DNA of 64,000 nucleotides from Metaphire vulgaris (taxonomy: Eukaryota > Annelida > Clitellata > Crassiclitellata > Megascolecidae), in NCBI GenBank assembly GCA_018105865.1, contig CM030834.1:9031273-9095272 (forward strand), read 5' to 3'. Numbering within the stretch: position 1 is the stretch's first letter; the number at the start of each line of letters is the position of its first letter. The notes beneath the pieces are model-generated. The model saw nothing but the letters and a program-made list of their open reading frames with translations, made no database searches and was not told the DNA's origin. Shown in pieces: positions 47,313 to 59,558 of the stretch. The translations under genes were made by a program, and so were the position numbers.

Positions 47313-50300
47313 GGTTTAGTGTGGTTAAGTAGGATCTACCCGGTGTGAGAACCACTATGTTTTATCCATCCATCCATACACATTATGGTCTTGTTGTGTA
47401 CCGGTAATCTCATTCTCTGCCCTCCTGTCCCCTAGAAGGTGTGTTCTTATAAACTCATTGTAAATACACTTTTAATCAGATCTGATTTGAAGCAATATTG
47501 AGACTGTTTCATACTGAAATCAAAGCACAACACAACTCACACAGAAATAACTGACTGCTATATCTAATCTAGTTTATTCATCACTCACTGTTATTTAGCC
47601 ATGTAAATGTATTACAACTCTTCTGATATTTAAAAATACATCTCTACATAGTGCCATATAAATAAAGCACCTCAATTCGAATCTGCCCAGTGACACTGTC
47701 CTGTAGTCTTGCTCCAAGGTCAACAGTCATCAGAGTTGCATTTTTCTGTTGCGTACGAAATGACAAACCATTGCACCACGGCAGTTGGACACTGCTCAAG
47801 CCGTGCTTCTCCTTTGAATAGACAAGTGCTCCTGTTCCAAAGAGCCTCCATGATCCATCGACCGCTAAAATCAAAACAAGCTAAGGTTAGGAATTCTTGT
47901 AAAAAAAATTCAATAGATTTGCTATCGGCAAAACTTTAAAAAAAACTAACAGGGCATGACAATTCAAAGCTATCAAACCATCTGTACCTAGCAATATGCA
48001 TTTTAAAGCTGATTTATAACTTTAATTTCATGGTATTCAAGTAAACTAGAACTTAATTGCAACTTGGACAGTCCATGAGTAACATTAAATCACTGCAAAT
48101 CATATTAAAATAATTGAGTAGTAAAATCCACAACCTAAAATTTTTTGGCAAAGAGCAAATAAACATGACAATCACTGTAAAACCACAAATCACTTAATCA
48201 AATTTTCAAACAAATCTTAAAAGATTATAAGTATATTCTAAATCTAGTAAAACTAAGTCAAATAAGGAAAACCCATAAAAATTTTGCTGAAAGAGTACCC
48301 AGCATTAAAAAATTCAACAGAGACCTTAATCATAGCCAGCGATATCATAAGGGATCTTGATAATAATCTATCACAAAACTAATGAATTCCATTGGCATAC
48401 TTTCAAAATTCTATAAGGTCTCTATGTCTTTCTTCCAGCTTAAATTCACAAATGATTTGTTTTTCATGGTTATACACCTTTACCACACAATTAATAATCC
48501 CCTCTATAAATTTATTTTTTTAAAATTAACTCAAGCATATAAATGAAAGCTGGCAATGAAGCTTTAGAAAGAGTACACCACAGAGCAACAAAGATGATCA
48601 AAGGATAGCATAAACTAACCTATGAGGAAAGGCTAAAACACTGTAGACTGACAACCCAGGAAAAAGGAGAGAGGGGGATTTGATTGAGACATACAAAGTA
48701 CTAACAAACAAAGTGGAAATGCCAATAGAAATTTTTTTTTACAATAAAGCAGTATGATCGAACCAGAGGACACAGCATGAAACTGTTCAAGAAACGGGTT
48801 GGGAGACACAAACAGCACTTTTTTAGTGCAAGAGTGGTAGACAGATGGAATGAACTGGATGAGAGGATAGTAACGGCTACAACTGTGAACAAGTTCAAAA
48901 TAAACCTCAATAGTTTAGGATATTAGATTGGACGGGAACAACAGTGGTTCTCACACAGGGCAGTCCCTACTGAACCACTTTAAACCTTGTTATATTATAT
49001 ATTATATTAAGTTGTTTCTTTGACTGCTTTATAACCACAAGTCTATAAATCATATTGAGATGCCTTTATGCCTGCGGTCTATTAACCAATAAAATTATTT
49101 AAAGTGTTGAAACATCTTGGAAAGCCTCAAATTCTGTGACAAATGATTAAAAAGCTGTGAATTCTGCAGCCTAATTTGCCTGCACAGTAAATCAGCAAAT
49201 TCAGTAGCTATGCAGAATGCCAAGAAATACTATGGAGCCAATATGTTATACCTCTCTGGCTACAGTCCTTTCCTGTATAATTTGGAGCACAGTCACAGAT
49301 GTAACTTTCCCAACCATTAACACATTTGCCTTCAAATAACAAAATTAGAATGCATCGTATGCCTACACCATTTGTGCGATAAAAATGCTGCATTGTTGTG
49401 TATGTAATGCATTCAAGTATATGACATTAGCACAAGTATATATTCAATAGTGAATGTAAAGCAAATATAGATTCAAGAGCTAAGGATGGTTTTTTTAAAT
49501 GCAAACACACATTTGCATTTTATGCACGAAATGAAGTACTACCAAGCACCACCACAAATCCTCTCTTATTTATTTAGTCATTTAAATAGCTAAAGAATTA
49601 CCAAGATCTTCTAGTGCAAGTGAAAAGCTAACAGAAAGCAACTAACTGTGGTCACCCATATTTTTAAACTTCATCAGTATTAAAGCCAACACTTTAATGG
49701 TATTCAGATAGTATTTACAGCAGATGCAGCCTTTGCAGCATTCATCAACAATTCAGTCAAATTATCCTAAACCACCAATAGACAGGTTGATGCAGCAAAG
49801 ACACTACCGGTAATAGGCAACAAGTGCTCTTATGAGTATGAGTATTATGTAAAAGTGTGACTGGTGCTTGTAATGTGTGACTCTCAAGTTATAACTCAAG
49901 TTAGAGGCTTAAAAGCTAGATACTGTATATTTAGTCTTTTGTCAGTTAACCCCAAAGTTTTGGCAGTGGGATAAATATCATGCAGAATTTTTTTATGTAC
50001 AGCATGCAAGAAACAGCAAAGACTAGAGTCAAAAAAACTATTTCCAGACAATCAGAGGATCTTTATCAATAAGAGAAAGTTACAGAAGCAGTGTTAGAGT
50101 TTAAGGAAAAGTACAACTAGTGTGAAAAGAGAATAAATGCATTCGTAATAATAACACACTCACACACAAAGACCTGTATATATCGAGGATGCCTAACACC
50201 CATCTGCAAAAATGTTGAGGACTGTGTGAGAGAAATCAGTAGCAGTGGGGCAACAAACAAGCCAAATGACTGCAAAAACACTGAAGTGATCTAACAGACA

Positions 50301-52524
50301 AAAGAAGAGGCTTACAGATGATATGGCCAGCAAAAGAAAAGGCTTTCTTACCAATTTCAGTGCTAAAGTAATGCCGAAACTAAATGGTATCAAATTGTTA
50401 GAAAACAATTTACACTGTGCAATGCTATTTCAAACTAATATCATATTGAGATTACTAAACTCGAATATGCTTGCTCTAGTGCAGAGGTGGGCATAGGGCC
50501 ACATGAAACCTAATACAACATTAGGCGGGCCACACATACAAAAAGCCAAAATGTTTATAATTAAGATACTGACATATACATCATCATCATCATCATAGAT
50601 AACTTTTAGTATCATTTATTTAGTCAACAGCAGAGTAGCATTATGATATTAAATATTTGCTGCTCAAAAGTCAAATATTAAATAACTATTTATAAGATTT
50701 TAAGATAAAGTGCTATGTTTCCATAAAATAAGTTTAAACTTTCCCTAAAATGATTTCATGTTATCTCAATTTCTGCCACTCGTATGCATATTTCTAAATA
50801 CTCTTGTGGGCCACAAGAAATCTGGTGGTGGGCCACTGTGATTTACAGTTTTCTAAAGATATTAAAAAATTTTTTATATATTAATTATGAGTTCTTTCTC
50901 TAATATCCTAAAACAAACTAAAAATAAATGCTGTGATCAAATAATGTTGTGAAATTATAAAGACTATGACAAGTGATTAAAGCATTTTGAAATCATTAAA
51001 CCTTGAAGGTACCTGAGTTCTGACATGGACCAGACTTGCAGAAATCATTTTTTTGTGAACATCCTTCACTTGTTCCATTCTGCCAGGCATAAGAGTTGAG
51101 ATCAACTAGTTTGCTGTCCATGTACACATCACGAATGCATCCAATGAAATGCCGACTCTGTATATGGACATTGCTGCTGGATGACGACGACATCCCTCCG
51201 AGAAAAAACGGCCCAGAAAGATCAAGAAAACGGTGACAGGTCTCCGTTACATCTCGACACCTGAAAAATAAGCATCGCCAAAATCAGAAAATTCACGCAC
51301 AGCGTACAGAAGAGGATGTCACGTATTTTGATAACAAGAATAAAAACTCAGTCCACGTATCCAAAATTTTGTGCTACATAGAAGTACTGCTATGAATCAT
51401 ATCCATATATTACCAATCACAACCTTCAGCTTTATTTGTGCATTCATTTACAATGAAGTAAAGTAATCTTGAGTATGTAATAATAGAGCACTCATTGGTG
51501 TTGCAAGGCTTCATAGACATAAAGCACATACCATGCACATCCAAGTAATTAATGTTTCTTAACTGATGTTTGCAAAATTATTGCTAGGAAATAGCATTAG
51601 AAAAATGGCAAAATGATTATGTGAAATAATGTATTTAATGAGATCTCTCAAAGAAATGTTAAAAGACTTCTATACTCAAAACAACAGAAAGAAGACACTG
51701 AACATCATAAATTTATTGTGTCAATTATTGGAAGATGATAAAAGCTTAACAATGTTAAACTCTAAAAGAGGAACCTTTCATCAAGAATCTGAGTTGCCCG
51801 GCTGGCACAACGGTAATTTCCAATCTTGTGACCATGCTGAATGGACAGCTCAGTGTCACAGTTGTCACCAACCGAAACGGTAGCCGTCTGTTATGAAACC
51901 AAAAGTCAATTATTGTAAAATGAGCAGTGGCAACAACAGAACAGCTTCAATGAAACTTTACTGATCACGATATACAATAAATAAGATCATTTCTGTCAGC
52001 ACCAGTTAGTTATCTCACAAAACAGACCACAATTCCGCCAAGACCAGGCCGTAGGAACATTTTTCAGGCATTTTATACAGTCTACATCACGCTAAGCTCT
52101 GCTGCATCAGTCACATTATGTGACAAGAGAAGTCTAGCCTTGGGCAAACAGTCATGACAGGATTAATATCAGGAATGAGAATAAACGGCAAGATGACTGG
52201 ATGGATAGCGTGGCTGAATGGACAAACCTCAAAGACACAGTCCGATCAATGCAGCCAGAGACAGGAAATCTTAGGGAACATTTGCACACCACTGTGGTTA
52301 TTGTCAAAGAAAACCTAGACATGGAGATAAGGAGACACCATGCTAGCAAATCAATTTGAATCATATGTCTAATTTTCTAAAGCAATCATAATGAAAACAA
52401 CAATCAACATCTACTAACAAGCTAATTTATGCAAAAAATTATAGACATAATATGTCTAACAAAGTGCACAATTTCAAAGAAAAGAATAACTCAATGATTT
52501 CCCAGAAGTTTGGTCATATTTACT

Positions 52525-52587
<63 letters not shown>

Positions 52588-55500
52588 ATAACAACAACAA
52601 CAAGGTTTAGAGTGGTCCAGTAGGGTCTGCCCTGTGTGAGAACCACTGTTGCACTCATCCAAATCTAGTACTGAGGTTTATTTAAAATCATTCACACTCG
52701 TAGCCCTATCTCCTCATCCAGTTCATTCCATCTGTCCACCACTCTTGCACTGAAAAAGTGCTGTTTGCATTTCCCAAAGCATTTCTTGAATAGTTTTATG
52801 CTGTGTCCTCTGGTTCCACCATACTGCTTCATTGTAAAAAAACTTTCTCTTGGCATTTCCACTTTGTTATTATTTTGTATGTCTCAATTAAATCCCCCCC
52901 TCTTTCTCCTTTTTTTCAAGGTTGTCAATCCAGTGTATTAGCCTTTCCTCATAGGTTAGTCTCTGATACCCTTTGATCATCTTTGTTGCTCTGTGCTGTA
53001 CTCTTTCCAAAGTCTCTATGTCTTTCTCAGTGTGATTCCAGTTGCTCATTATATTTCAGTTCCAGTTTCAGTTCCGTTTTGCAAAACTATTTTTCAGTTT
53101 CCGTTTCAGTTTCAGTTTTGTATATTTTTCAGTTTAAGTTTCAGTTGCAGGTATTTTTCAGTTTCAGTTTTTAGTCGTTTCTAATAAAAAGAAGACACAT
53201 AGGATAAAGCCCTACATTTAAATACTGTAGCAACAGTAGCATTACAATGTTAACGTTTATTTGACATTTCATATTCATTTTTATTCAACTGGTTATAATC
53301 TTGTGACAGCCTGAAAGTCTCTACATTACACATGTGAAGTTTAAAGTTAGTAGAAACAAAGTTATTTGTAAATGGGTTAATTTCTAACAGAGCATCATTC
53401 CAGTTACATACATAACTTAAGTAAATAAATTGCTTACAATAATCATTCATTTTCTTTTGTCTTCTTTCTCACAATACTCAGCAAATGCAGCATTGTGACA
53501 ACTCTCTAGATGACTTTTAACATTTGTTGAATTGCTGCCCGCAATTAACTTTCCACAGGGCGAGTTGTTAAACAGTAACAAGACATTTACTTTTGTCGGC
53601 AATCTTATCATACTGAAAATATTCCCAAATCACACTCTCTTTTTGACCAGGCCACTGGTTACCTTAAAGCTCATTGTTAAAATGTTACTATAATATATTT
53701 GATTAGTTGGCCTATACAACTGTCACGTCAATGCAATCAGAAACTAGACCGTCACCAGCTACAAACAAAACAATACAATAAAGTTGGAACTTGCATCGAA
53801 GTCCCGATCTCTGCTAAAGTAGGTCAATCAGCAAAGCAGCGTGTACTCCGTGCAGGCCTTACAGGCTTAATAATAATAATAATACCGTCAATTAATAATA
53901 ATAATAAAATAACTACTGTCACTGCAACAAGGGGACGTGACGTCCTGTTGCCCAGGCCGGCAATCGGTCGAGCGAGCAGTAAACAACTGGACTGATTGAG
54001 TAATCATGACCTACGTGTGGACAATAGATCAATAGCCAGCCTGTCATGTCACACAGCTGCACTGATGTTCGCCTACCATATTCAGATTACTGAAACTGAA
54101 ACGATACTGATATGACTCGATTTTTCAGTTTCAGTTGCTTATTTTCCAGTTTCAGTTTTAGTTGCAGTTTTGCGTATTTTCCAGTTCCAGTTCCAGTTCC
54201 AGTTCCCGTTAACGGATTTATTATTTATCAGTTAACGGATATTTCAGTTTCAGTTTCAGTTAACGGGAATCACACTGGTCTTTCTTCAGGAATGGACACC
54301 ATTCTTGAACACAATACTCTAAATGTGCGCATACCAATGTCTTGTAAAGTCTTATTATTACATCCTTCTCCCTGCTCACTACTATTCTTTTGATTATACC
54401 TAGAATTCTGTCGGCCTTCTTTGCTGCCTCTGCACATTGTCTATATGGCTTTAAGCTGTTATGCATAATGACCCCTAGATCTTTCTCCTTGGTTGTAACT
54501 TTTAGTCCCTTCCCACCTAGCTTAAACTCATGATCTGCTCCCTTCTTCCCAATATGCATCATAGAGCATTTATCTTTATTAAAAAGCATTTGCCAATCCA
54601 CTGACCACTGAGATAGTCTATTTAGGTCGTGTTGTAAAATTTTTGCTTCTGCTTCACTACCACTCTGTCCACACAGTTTTGTGTCATCAGCAAATTTTGA
54701 AATTTTGGACATTACCAGTATGTCATCATCGATGTCATTGATATATATTAAAAACAATATAGGTTCCAGCACTGAATCCTGTGGCACCCTACACCCTACT
54801 TATAACCTCTACCCAATCCGAGTACTTGCCCCGTATGCCTGCCTTCTGTCTTCTGGTCAGAAGCCAATTTTGTTATCACACAAACTTATGTATCAGTGCT
54901 CTGAATAAAAGAACCAATGATTAAGCTATGCTCAATATTTCTACATATATTTTACAGCCCATAAAAACATTTGCCCATCTCCAACTGTAGGAGCCAAATT
55001 TACGGTACTACTGTACACAAGAAATCTTAAGAGAAACTACCCTGCCATTTAATGAGTATAGGCACAAAAAACCGAGAAGTCTTCTCTAGCAAGAAGCATG
55101 CAAGATGTCAACTGCTCACAACTGCTTTTGAAAAAATCAAAGAAAACTCTCACTTTCAATTTATAGCTTAGTAATGGGTAGTCTATACCATAATCACACT
55201 TTAGAAAATATTCAACCAGATAATACAGAAACTTGTACTGGTTGGTTTTTCCTAAGAAAATGAAGAGAAGAAGCAACAATAACAAAGACTTCTTGTAGTA
55301 ACTGCATGGGAAAATGAATGATGACAGGAATAATGATAAGAAGTAATAAATCTTCTTGAAAAATAACTCATAGCATTGGTTGGCCACACTCATGAACTAC
55401 AGTATCCTGAAAGAATCAAAAGGCCTGTCAACACATAGAATTGCTATCCAGTACAACCCACAAACAATGTAAAATAAACAATGACAGATATACATCAGTC

Positions 55501-58348
55501 CAAGAATGTAACACAGTACAAAGTCATATGCACAATGACTTCTGATATGTGCATGCAAAATAAGAATTCAGGTATAAGCATAACTGAATTAATCTCTGAT
55601 TCAATAAGCTGATCTCTTACTCGGTTGAGATAATACACATTGATAGGTCGCCAAACTCCATCGCTAACACCACCTTCCACGAATGTATCAATTATGACGA
55701 TCTCACTGCCAAGGGAAAATGAAAATCGCACTTGTCCACCGATCACTTCTAGTGCAATGAAATCGTGCTTTTCATTGTAGCGACCGTTGTAAAATAACAA
55801 AGCATCCATTTCCCTCGTTGCAATGCTGGAGGGAGCAGAATGCAAGTCAAAATGATTAAAATCGCAATACTGATTTGAACTTAAGCAGTGCTTAAATTAA
55901 TCAAAGTACCGGTACTTACATATGGCTGCTCAGCATAAAACAGTGAACAGTTCAAAATCATATTAATATCAATTGAAAGTCAGTGCATTACTACACTGGT
56001 ACTATCTCATTTTCAGATATTATTTATTTCTTATCTAAGCTATTCTGAATAAAATTTATTATGACTTGGGTGAATATATGTCATATTCTACCAGTAGATT
56101 AGAAGACGCAGGCAAACAAAGCACAGAAGCACATGAAAAATAGGCAAGCTATTGGAACTCTTGGAGCATTAGTTTCAGTGCAGAGGATTGATTCATTAAC
56201 AAGAGAGCAAGTAGTGTCCCTAGTTTCAGATAACAGAATAATTAAACCTGCATTGATTTGACCTGGTCTGTAAAATTAATTAAAGGTTCAATAGGGTTAC
56301 TAGCAGTCATTGCTTAAAGCCATGTACTGCCTCCATCATACAACTGCCGGTTGAATGCTCAAATGACCAGTGGCCCAAGGGCATTGACAAATTATTGAGA
56401 GCAGATGGAGAAGAAGAATTGTGACCCGTCAACAAACCACACAGCCATAATACCGGTAAATGTCACAGACTGACCAGCCAACAGAAACAGAGGAAATTCA
56501 ATAATGAACATAAATTAAACATTCCATGTTTTCCTTGGGCAGGGAAAACTTTTATCTAGAGTCAAAACAGGCAAAATAACTCACTACCTAGAGAACACTG
56601 TTATTACACAAAAAGGTAAAGGTAATATACAACAAGTACAGTACATACAACCTGTTAAACATATGCAGTGCTGAAAAGGTCAAGTGAATCATGCAATATA
56701 CAGTACCATGACTAGGATATCCTTCATTCAAGACTATTTCTTGTCAGTTAGTCTCAAGATCTACTACATCTACTACAAAATACAACAAGACCTTAATAGA
56801 CTATCCCAGTGGTCGGCAGATTGGCAAATGCTTTTTAATACAGATAAATGCTCGGTGATGCACATTGGGAAGAAGGGAACAGATCATGAATTTAAGTTAT
56901 GTGGGAAGGGACTAAAAGTTACAAATGAGGAGAAAGATCTAGGGGTCATCATGCATAACAGCTTAAAGCCATCTAGGCAATGTGCAGAGGCAGCTAATAA
57001 GGCAGCTAATAAGGCCAACAAAATTCTAGGTATGATCAAAAGAATGATAGTGAGCAGAGAGAAGGGTGTAATAATAAGACTTTACAAGACATTGGTACGT
57101 CCACATTTAGAATATTGTGTTCAAGCATGGTGTCCATTCCTGAAGAAAGACATAGAGACCTTAAAAAGAGTGCAACACAGAACAACAAAAATGATCAAGG
57201 GATATCATAAACTAACCTATGAGGAAAGGCTAAATCACTGTGGATTGACAACCCTGGAAAAAAGAAGAGAGAGAGGGGATTTGATCGAGACATACAAAAT
57301 ACTAACAAACAAAGTGGAAATGCCAAGAGAAAGATTTTTTACAATGAAGCAGTATGATCAAACCAGAGGACACAGCATGAAACTGTTCAAGAAACGGGTT
57401 GGGAGACATAAACATCATTTTTTAGTGCAAGAGTGGTGGACAGATGGAATGAACTGGATGAGGGGATAGTAATGGCTACAACTGTAAATGAGTTCAAAAT
57501 AAACCTCAGTAGTCTAGGGTATTAGATTGGATGGGAACAACGGTGGTTCTCACACAGGGCAGGCCCTACTGAACCACTTTAAACCTTGTTATATTATATT
57601 ATATTATATTATATTATATTATCACTTATTTTTAACAACTACAGCCAACTAAGTACTCTTCCAACATTTATTTACCAAAAATAACAAGGGATTCCTAAGG
57701 CCTATCCCAGGGGTGTCCAACCTTTTATCCTGGAGGGCCACATGAGCAATTTTACAAGAATTGAAGGGTCAGATTAGCAAAAATAACAAAATTTGTCCAA
57801 AATTAATAACTAATGCTCAATATCACCAATTCAACATTGTACAAAACTTACAAATTCCGGAATTGTGAATAGTTGCATAAAGTATATTGCAAAACTAAAC
57901 ATCAATGATACAAAATCTTTTATACCAGAACCTCAACTTTAGTGAGATGGCACTGCATAAGTTTTGCACAAGTACCGGTAGTCAATATTTGCTTCTATGT
58001 TCAAAAGTTGCAATTCTTAGCATTGCTGGTAATGCTGCAAGTGTTCATCTGTACGGTTTTGCACCAATGGCCTTCAATTAGCTAACCTCAGAGAAATGTT
58101 GAATCTGTGTCTCTGTTTCATCGGTGTCAGCATCAGATATGCACTGGAGCTGAAGCTCCTTACTCTCAGCTCACAAAACCTGTTGTAATGTTCCATTTGC
58201 ACGCAATCCACACAGGAGCCATTCTGCCCACACAGCTCACATCTGAAACCACCCTCAGTCCTAGGAACACATCTCGATGGAGAATGGCAGACATCCCGAG
58301 GACATACTGCATAGTGGATGTGATCCATTTCAATCTCACAGTGAGTTC
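31262..58348 (-). CDS. CELSR: CELSR/Flamingo-type seven-pass adhesion receptor, 5' part outside window
   Basis: Twenty-six exons, in transcript order: 58087-58348, 55621-55825, 51775-51887, 51013-51260, 49252-49329, 47671-47864, 46740-46886, 46208-46342, 45663-45831, 44719-44981, 43343-43717, 42851-43060, 42259-42445, 41936-42079, 41543-41654, 40512-40682, 39000-39129, 38598-38804, 37772-37925, 37015-37081, 35738-35801, 34951-35036, 34262-34433, 32709-32928, 32103-32264, 31262-31431. All phases agree and the joined frame is 1480 residues plus stop. Domain order is EGF, LamG, EGF, LamG, EGF, laminin-type EGF, hormone-receptor motif, GAIN/GPS, seven TM helices and an acidic serine-rich tail, which is diagnostic of CELSR/Flamingo, a planar-polarity cadherin. 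The cadherin repeats must lie right of 64000. All introns are GT-AG except one GC-AG. A possible extra 43-bp exon at 33603-33645 would break the frame. Confidence 0.93.
31805..32030 (+). mobile_element. tRNA-like SINE with (AAC)n(AAT)n tail
   Basis: GGCACAGTGAAGTAGTGGCA followed by TTCTTGCCAC resembles the 5' half of a tRNA, and GAGGTTTGACCCGTTTGAG a degraded B box. A tail of AAC and AAT triplets follows from about 31970. It sits in the last CELSR intron. Confidence 0.6.
34087..34131. repeat. (AAT)n microsatellite
   Basis: Uninterrupted AAT triplets in a CELSR tail intron. Confidence 0.95.
35195..35450. mobile_element. Non-autonomous hAT element, 256 bp
   Basis: Starts CAGGGGTGGCCAACC, ends GGTTTGCCATCCCTG, an imperfect inverted pair. 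Flanks CACTAGAC (35187-35194) and CACTAGAT (35451-35458) match at 7 of 8. Confidence 0.82.
35890..36178 (-). mobile_element. tRNA-derived SINE, family 1
   Basis: The reverse strand begins GTTAACAGAGTGGTAACACC (A-box region), has the B box GGGTTCAAGCCC, and ends CCTGGCTGAGGGCTCAGAAA through GGAGGGACTTTACTAC. It aligns throughout with 59559-59826. Confidence 0.82.
36360..36574. mobile_element. Rearranged hAT-like miniature with captured 26-bp flank
   Basis: The right end AGCGACGCCACTG and the interior GGGTGACACCA match the element at 60058-61050. A 26-bp word occurs both just inside the left terminal CAGTGGC (36367-36392) and just outside the right end (36549-36574). Confidence 0.65.
37272..37375 (-). 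repeat. (AAT)n plus LINE/SINE-type 3' tail
   Basis: AAT triplets near 37283-37302, then GGTTGCCCAGTTAAGTAAGC and GTGTGAAAACCACTG. This resembles the reverse of the family A LINE tail. Confidence 0.5.
38114..38372. mobile_element. hAT-like miniature element, 259 bp (GCGCCCGGGGGC family)
   Basis: Starts CAGTGGCATAGTGAGCG, ends CGCTACGCCTCTG. Flanks TTACGAAC (38106-38113) and TTAAGAAC (38373-38380) match at 7 of 8. Same family as 25991-26260. Confidence 0.83.
39666..39720. repeat. (AT)n microsatellite
   Basis: TA run directly beside the 3' end of a minus-strand LINE copy, probably grown from its tail. Confidence 0.95.
39722..40045 (-). mobile_element. LINE family A, 3' fragment
   Basis: The reverse strand reads TGKEKVPRERFFTTKQHDGT and KLFKKRVGKYKQHCFSARVV, then RWNELDERIV. 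The same C-terminus is in the copies at 48545-49010 and 56785-57625. Confidence 0.82.
43738..43762. repeat. (CA)n microsatellite
   Basis: CA repeat next to the acceptor of the hormone-receptor exon. Confidence 0.85.
43836..44558. mobile_element. piggyBac-like element with TTAA ends, 723 bp
   Basis: TTAA bounds both sides. The ends CACATTGATCACTAGGG and CGCAGTCAACGTG share CACRTTGA when inverted. Inside, LPSSEADISGSGSEEG near 44170-44220 resembles the acidic N-terminus of piggyBac transposases. The frame is short, so the copy is non-autonomous. Confidence 0.55.
45460..45498. repeat. Two 18-bp tandem units
   Basis: TGTGTGATACATAGTTTA occurs at 45460-45477 and 45481-45498. Confidence 0.85.
45516..45595. 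mobile_element. TTAA-flanked palindromic miniature element, 80 bp
   Basis: Second copy of the family at 27151-27231: TTAA, then CCCCTTAACTGGGG, the identical centre CGTCCATTTTACATTGAGTT, then GGTTAAGGGG and TTAA. Confidence 0.75.
47254..47360 (-). repeat. (AAT)n with LINE family A 3' tail
   Basis: AAT triplets (47254-47312) followed by GTGTGAGAACCACTATG near 47342-47358, the reverse of the family A 3' end. The triplet run stands where the LINE's 3' tail would be. Confidence 0.75.
48545..49010 (+). mobile_element. LINE family A, 3' fragment
   Basis: Near-identical by eye to 57170-57610, including ACTAACCTATGAGGAAAGGC and the end CTGAACCACTTTAAACC. Broken by stops and a T-run. In a CELSR intron, opposite to the gene. 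Confidence 0.85.
50482..50850. mobile_element. hAT-like relic
   Basis: CAGAGGTGGGCATAGGGCC at the left and GGGCCAC blocks near 50520 and 50810-50835 resemble hAT ends. No target duplication found. Confidence 0.45.
52527..52582. repeat. (AAT)n microsatellite at a LINE 3' end
   Basis: AAT triplets then AAC triplets, directly preceding the reversed tail of the family A copy at 52604. Confidence 0.95.
52604..54880 (-). mobile_element. LINE family A, longest copy, split by a hAT
   Basis: The minus strand from about 54880 reads an RT core (QDSVLEPILFLIYINDI, SKFADDTKL with the catalytic FADD, WQMLFNKDKCSMMHIGKKGA, LYKTLVCAHLEYCVQEWCP). It is interrupted at 54277 by a 1250-bp insertion and resumes at 53027, running to the 3' tail at 52604. 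The motifs fit the CR1/Jockey side of the non-LTR tree. Confidence 0.85.
53028..54277. mobile_element. hAT transposon, 1250 bp, inserted in a LINE
   Basis: Ends CAGTGTGATTCC and GGAATCACACTG are perfect 12-bp inverses. GTCTTTCT flanks both sides (53020-53027 and 54278-54285), and removing one copy restores LINE sequence. Both sides carry many CAGTTTCAGTT-type subterminal repeats. On the minus strand near 53460-53580 a frame reads CGKLIAGSNSTNVKSHLESC followed by HNAAFAEYC, a BED zinc-finger-like segment of hAT transposases. The catalytic region is missing. Confidence 0.92.
56785..57625 (+). mobile_element. LINE family A, 5'-truncated copy
   Basis: About 228 codons read LNRLSQWSADWQMLFNTDKC, VMHIGKKG, EKDLGVIMHNSLKPS and LVRPHLEYCVQAWCPFLKKD, then the C-terminal part. 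A frameshift lies near the end. It finishes with CTGAACCACTTTAAACC and an (ATATT)n tail. It sits in a CELSR intron, opposite to the gene. Confidence 0.87.
57708..57800. mobile_element. hAT end fragment
   Basis: CAGGGGTGTCCAACC and GGAGGGCCACATGAG are typical of hAT termini. The opposite end was not located. Confidence 0.4.
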
Positions 58349-58414
58349 CTGCAATCAGAAATTATACATGCATACACACACTTAATCATAAGTATCTAAA
58401 GCTAATGCAGATAC

Positions 58415-58562
<148 letters not shown>

Positions 58563-58563
58563 C

Positions 58564-58640
58564 ACAGGGTAACACAAAAAACCGGACTGGTCACATTTAG
58601 GTTTGCATTTAATATAGTCAGTTTTTTTGCACCACCCTGT
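58564..58640. mobile_element. Mariner-like miniature element, 77 bp
   Basis: Left ACAGGGTAACACAAAAAA is roughly inverse to TTTTTTTGCACCACCCTGT at the right. It lies within a TA repeat, fitting a TA target. ACAGGGTG-type ends are common in Tc1/mariner-related miniatures. Confidence 0.6.
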
Positions 58641-59558
58641 ATATATATATATTCCCATTTACTGCATACTATGAGCATGGGCATCCACAGCAATTTTTCC
58701 AAGGGGTGCAAAACAGGATCTTGTGATGAAAGAAACAAGATGTAGGCCAAGTGTACAAGACTGCCAAGATCCATTGGACTAATTATAACTTATTTAGCAC
58801 TACAAGAGCTACAAGAGAGTTCTTCGGATTCTTATATAAATTTATATTTTAACTTAGTACTATAGGCTACGTTTATAGTAATTTTACTTTTTTCATAACT
58901 TCACAATTTGTCCAGGTGGTTGCAATTGCACCCCCTTGCACCCCACTCCGGACGCCCATGCAAATGACTAAAGTACAAACAGAAAGCAACACAGTGCAAA
59001 TAGAACTATTAACATACAGCATGCCAACAAAATATCAGCAGGAACCCGAATGTCTAATAATTAAATTAATACGCAGAGCAGGCAATTTAGGAGACATTTA
59101 GATATTAGAACATTCTCTTATTTAGCATCTGAAAGGTTCATGGGCCCTCCTACTCTCAATACAAGGAATACTAATAATAATAATAATAATGTGATTTTAA
59201 GTGGTTTAGGAGGCTAAGTAAGCCTGTGTGAAAACCACAGAATGGTGTCGCACCTTTACAAACAGTCTTTCACGTGCTACTGAAAGCACCATGTCTGGCA
59301 CATGTGCTATATATACCGGTAGCTCTATACCAAACTGTGGGTTGCGACCCAAAAGTGGGCTGCAGGGCTCATTCCAGCGGGTTGTGGGGTAGTGTGAAAT
59401 TAGATTTTAAAGTGTCATTTTCTAACCGACACCATAATGTCACTAGCCTTGCAAAGTTGCAAGTAGATTTTGTTTTAAGAAATTTATATACATGCAATCA
59501 ATTCAAAGCTTATATTAGGTCTGAAATTATTAGAATTTTATCCACCTTTAGTTGACAT

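Larger units (their letters stand above)
45663..49329 (-). other. CELSR block: EGF, second LamG, EGF
   Basis: Exon 49252-49329 supplies an EGF (GKCVNGWESYICDCAPNYTG). Exons 47671-47864, 46740-46886 and 46208-46342 form LamG2, with LSFRTQQKNATLM, SDGLWHYMETRW and the terminal LEGCVK. Exon 45663-45831 begins the next EGF (CPQNSTLCVSEFGKSECRCR). Confidence 0.88.
51013..58348 (-). other. CELSR block: EGF region and first LamG domain (four exons)
   Basis: Exon 58087-58348 holds a cysteine-rich EGF segment (CPRDVCHSPSRC, then CELCGQNGSC) leading into RSFSSSAYLML, the start of LamG1. Exon 55621-55825 carries the core ALLFYNGRYNEKHDFIALEV, exon 51775-51887 VGDNCDTELSIQHG, and exon 51013-51260 the closing FIGCIRDV plus the start of the next EGF. 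NEKHDFIALE is a particularly strong match to Flamingo LamG1. Confidence 0.9.
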
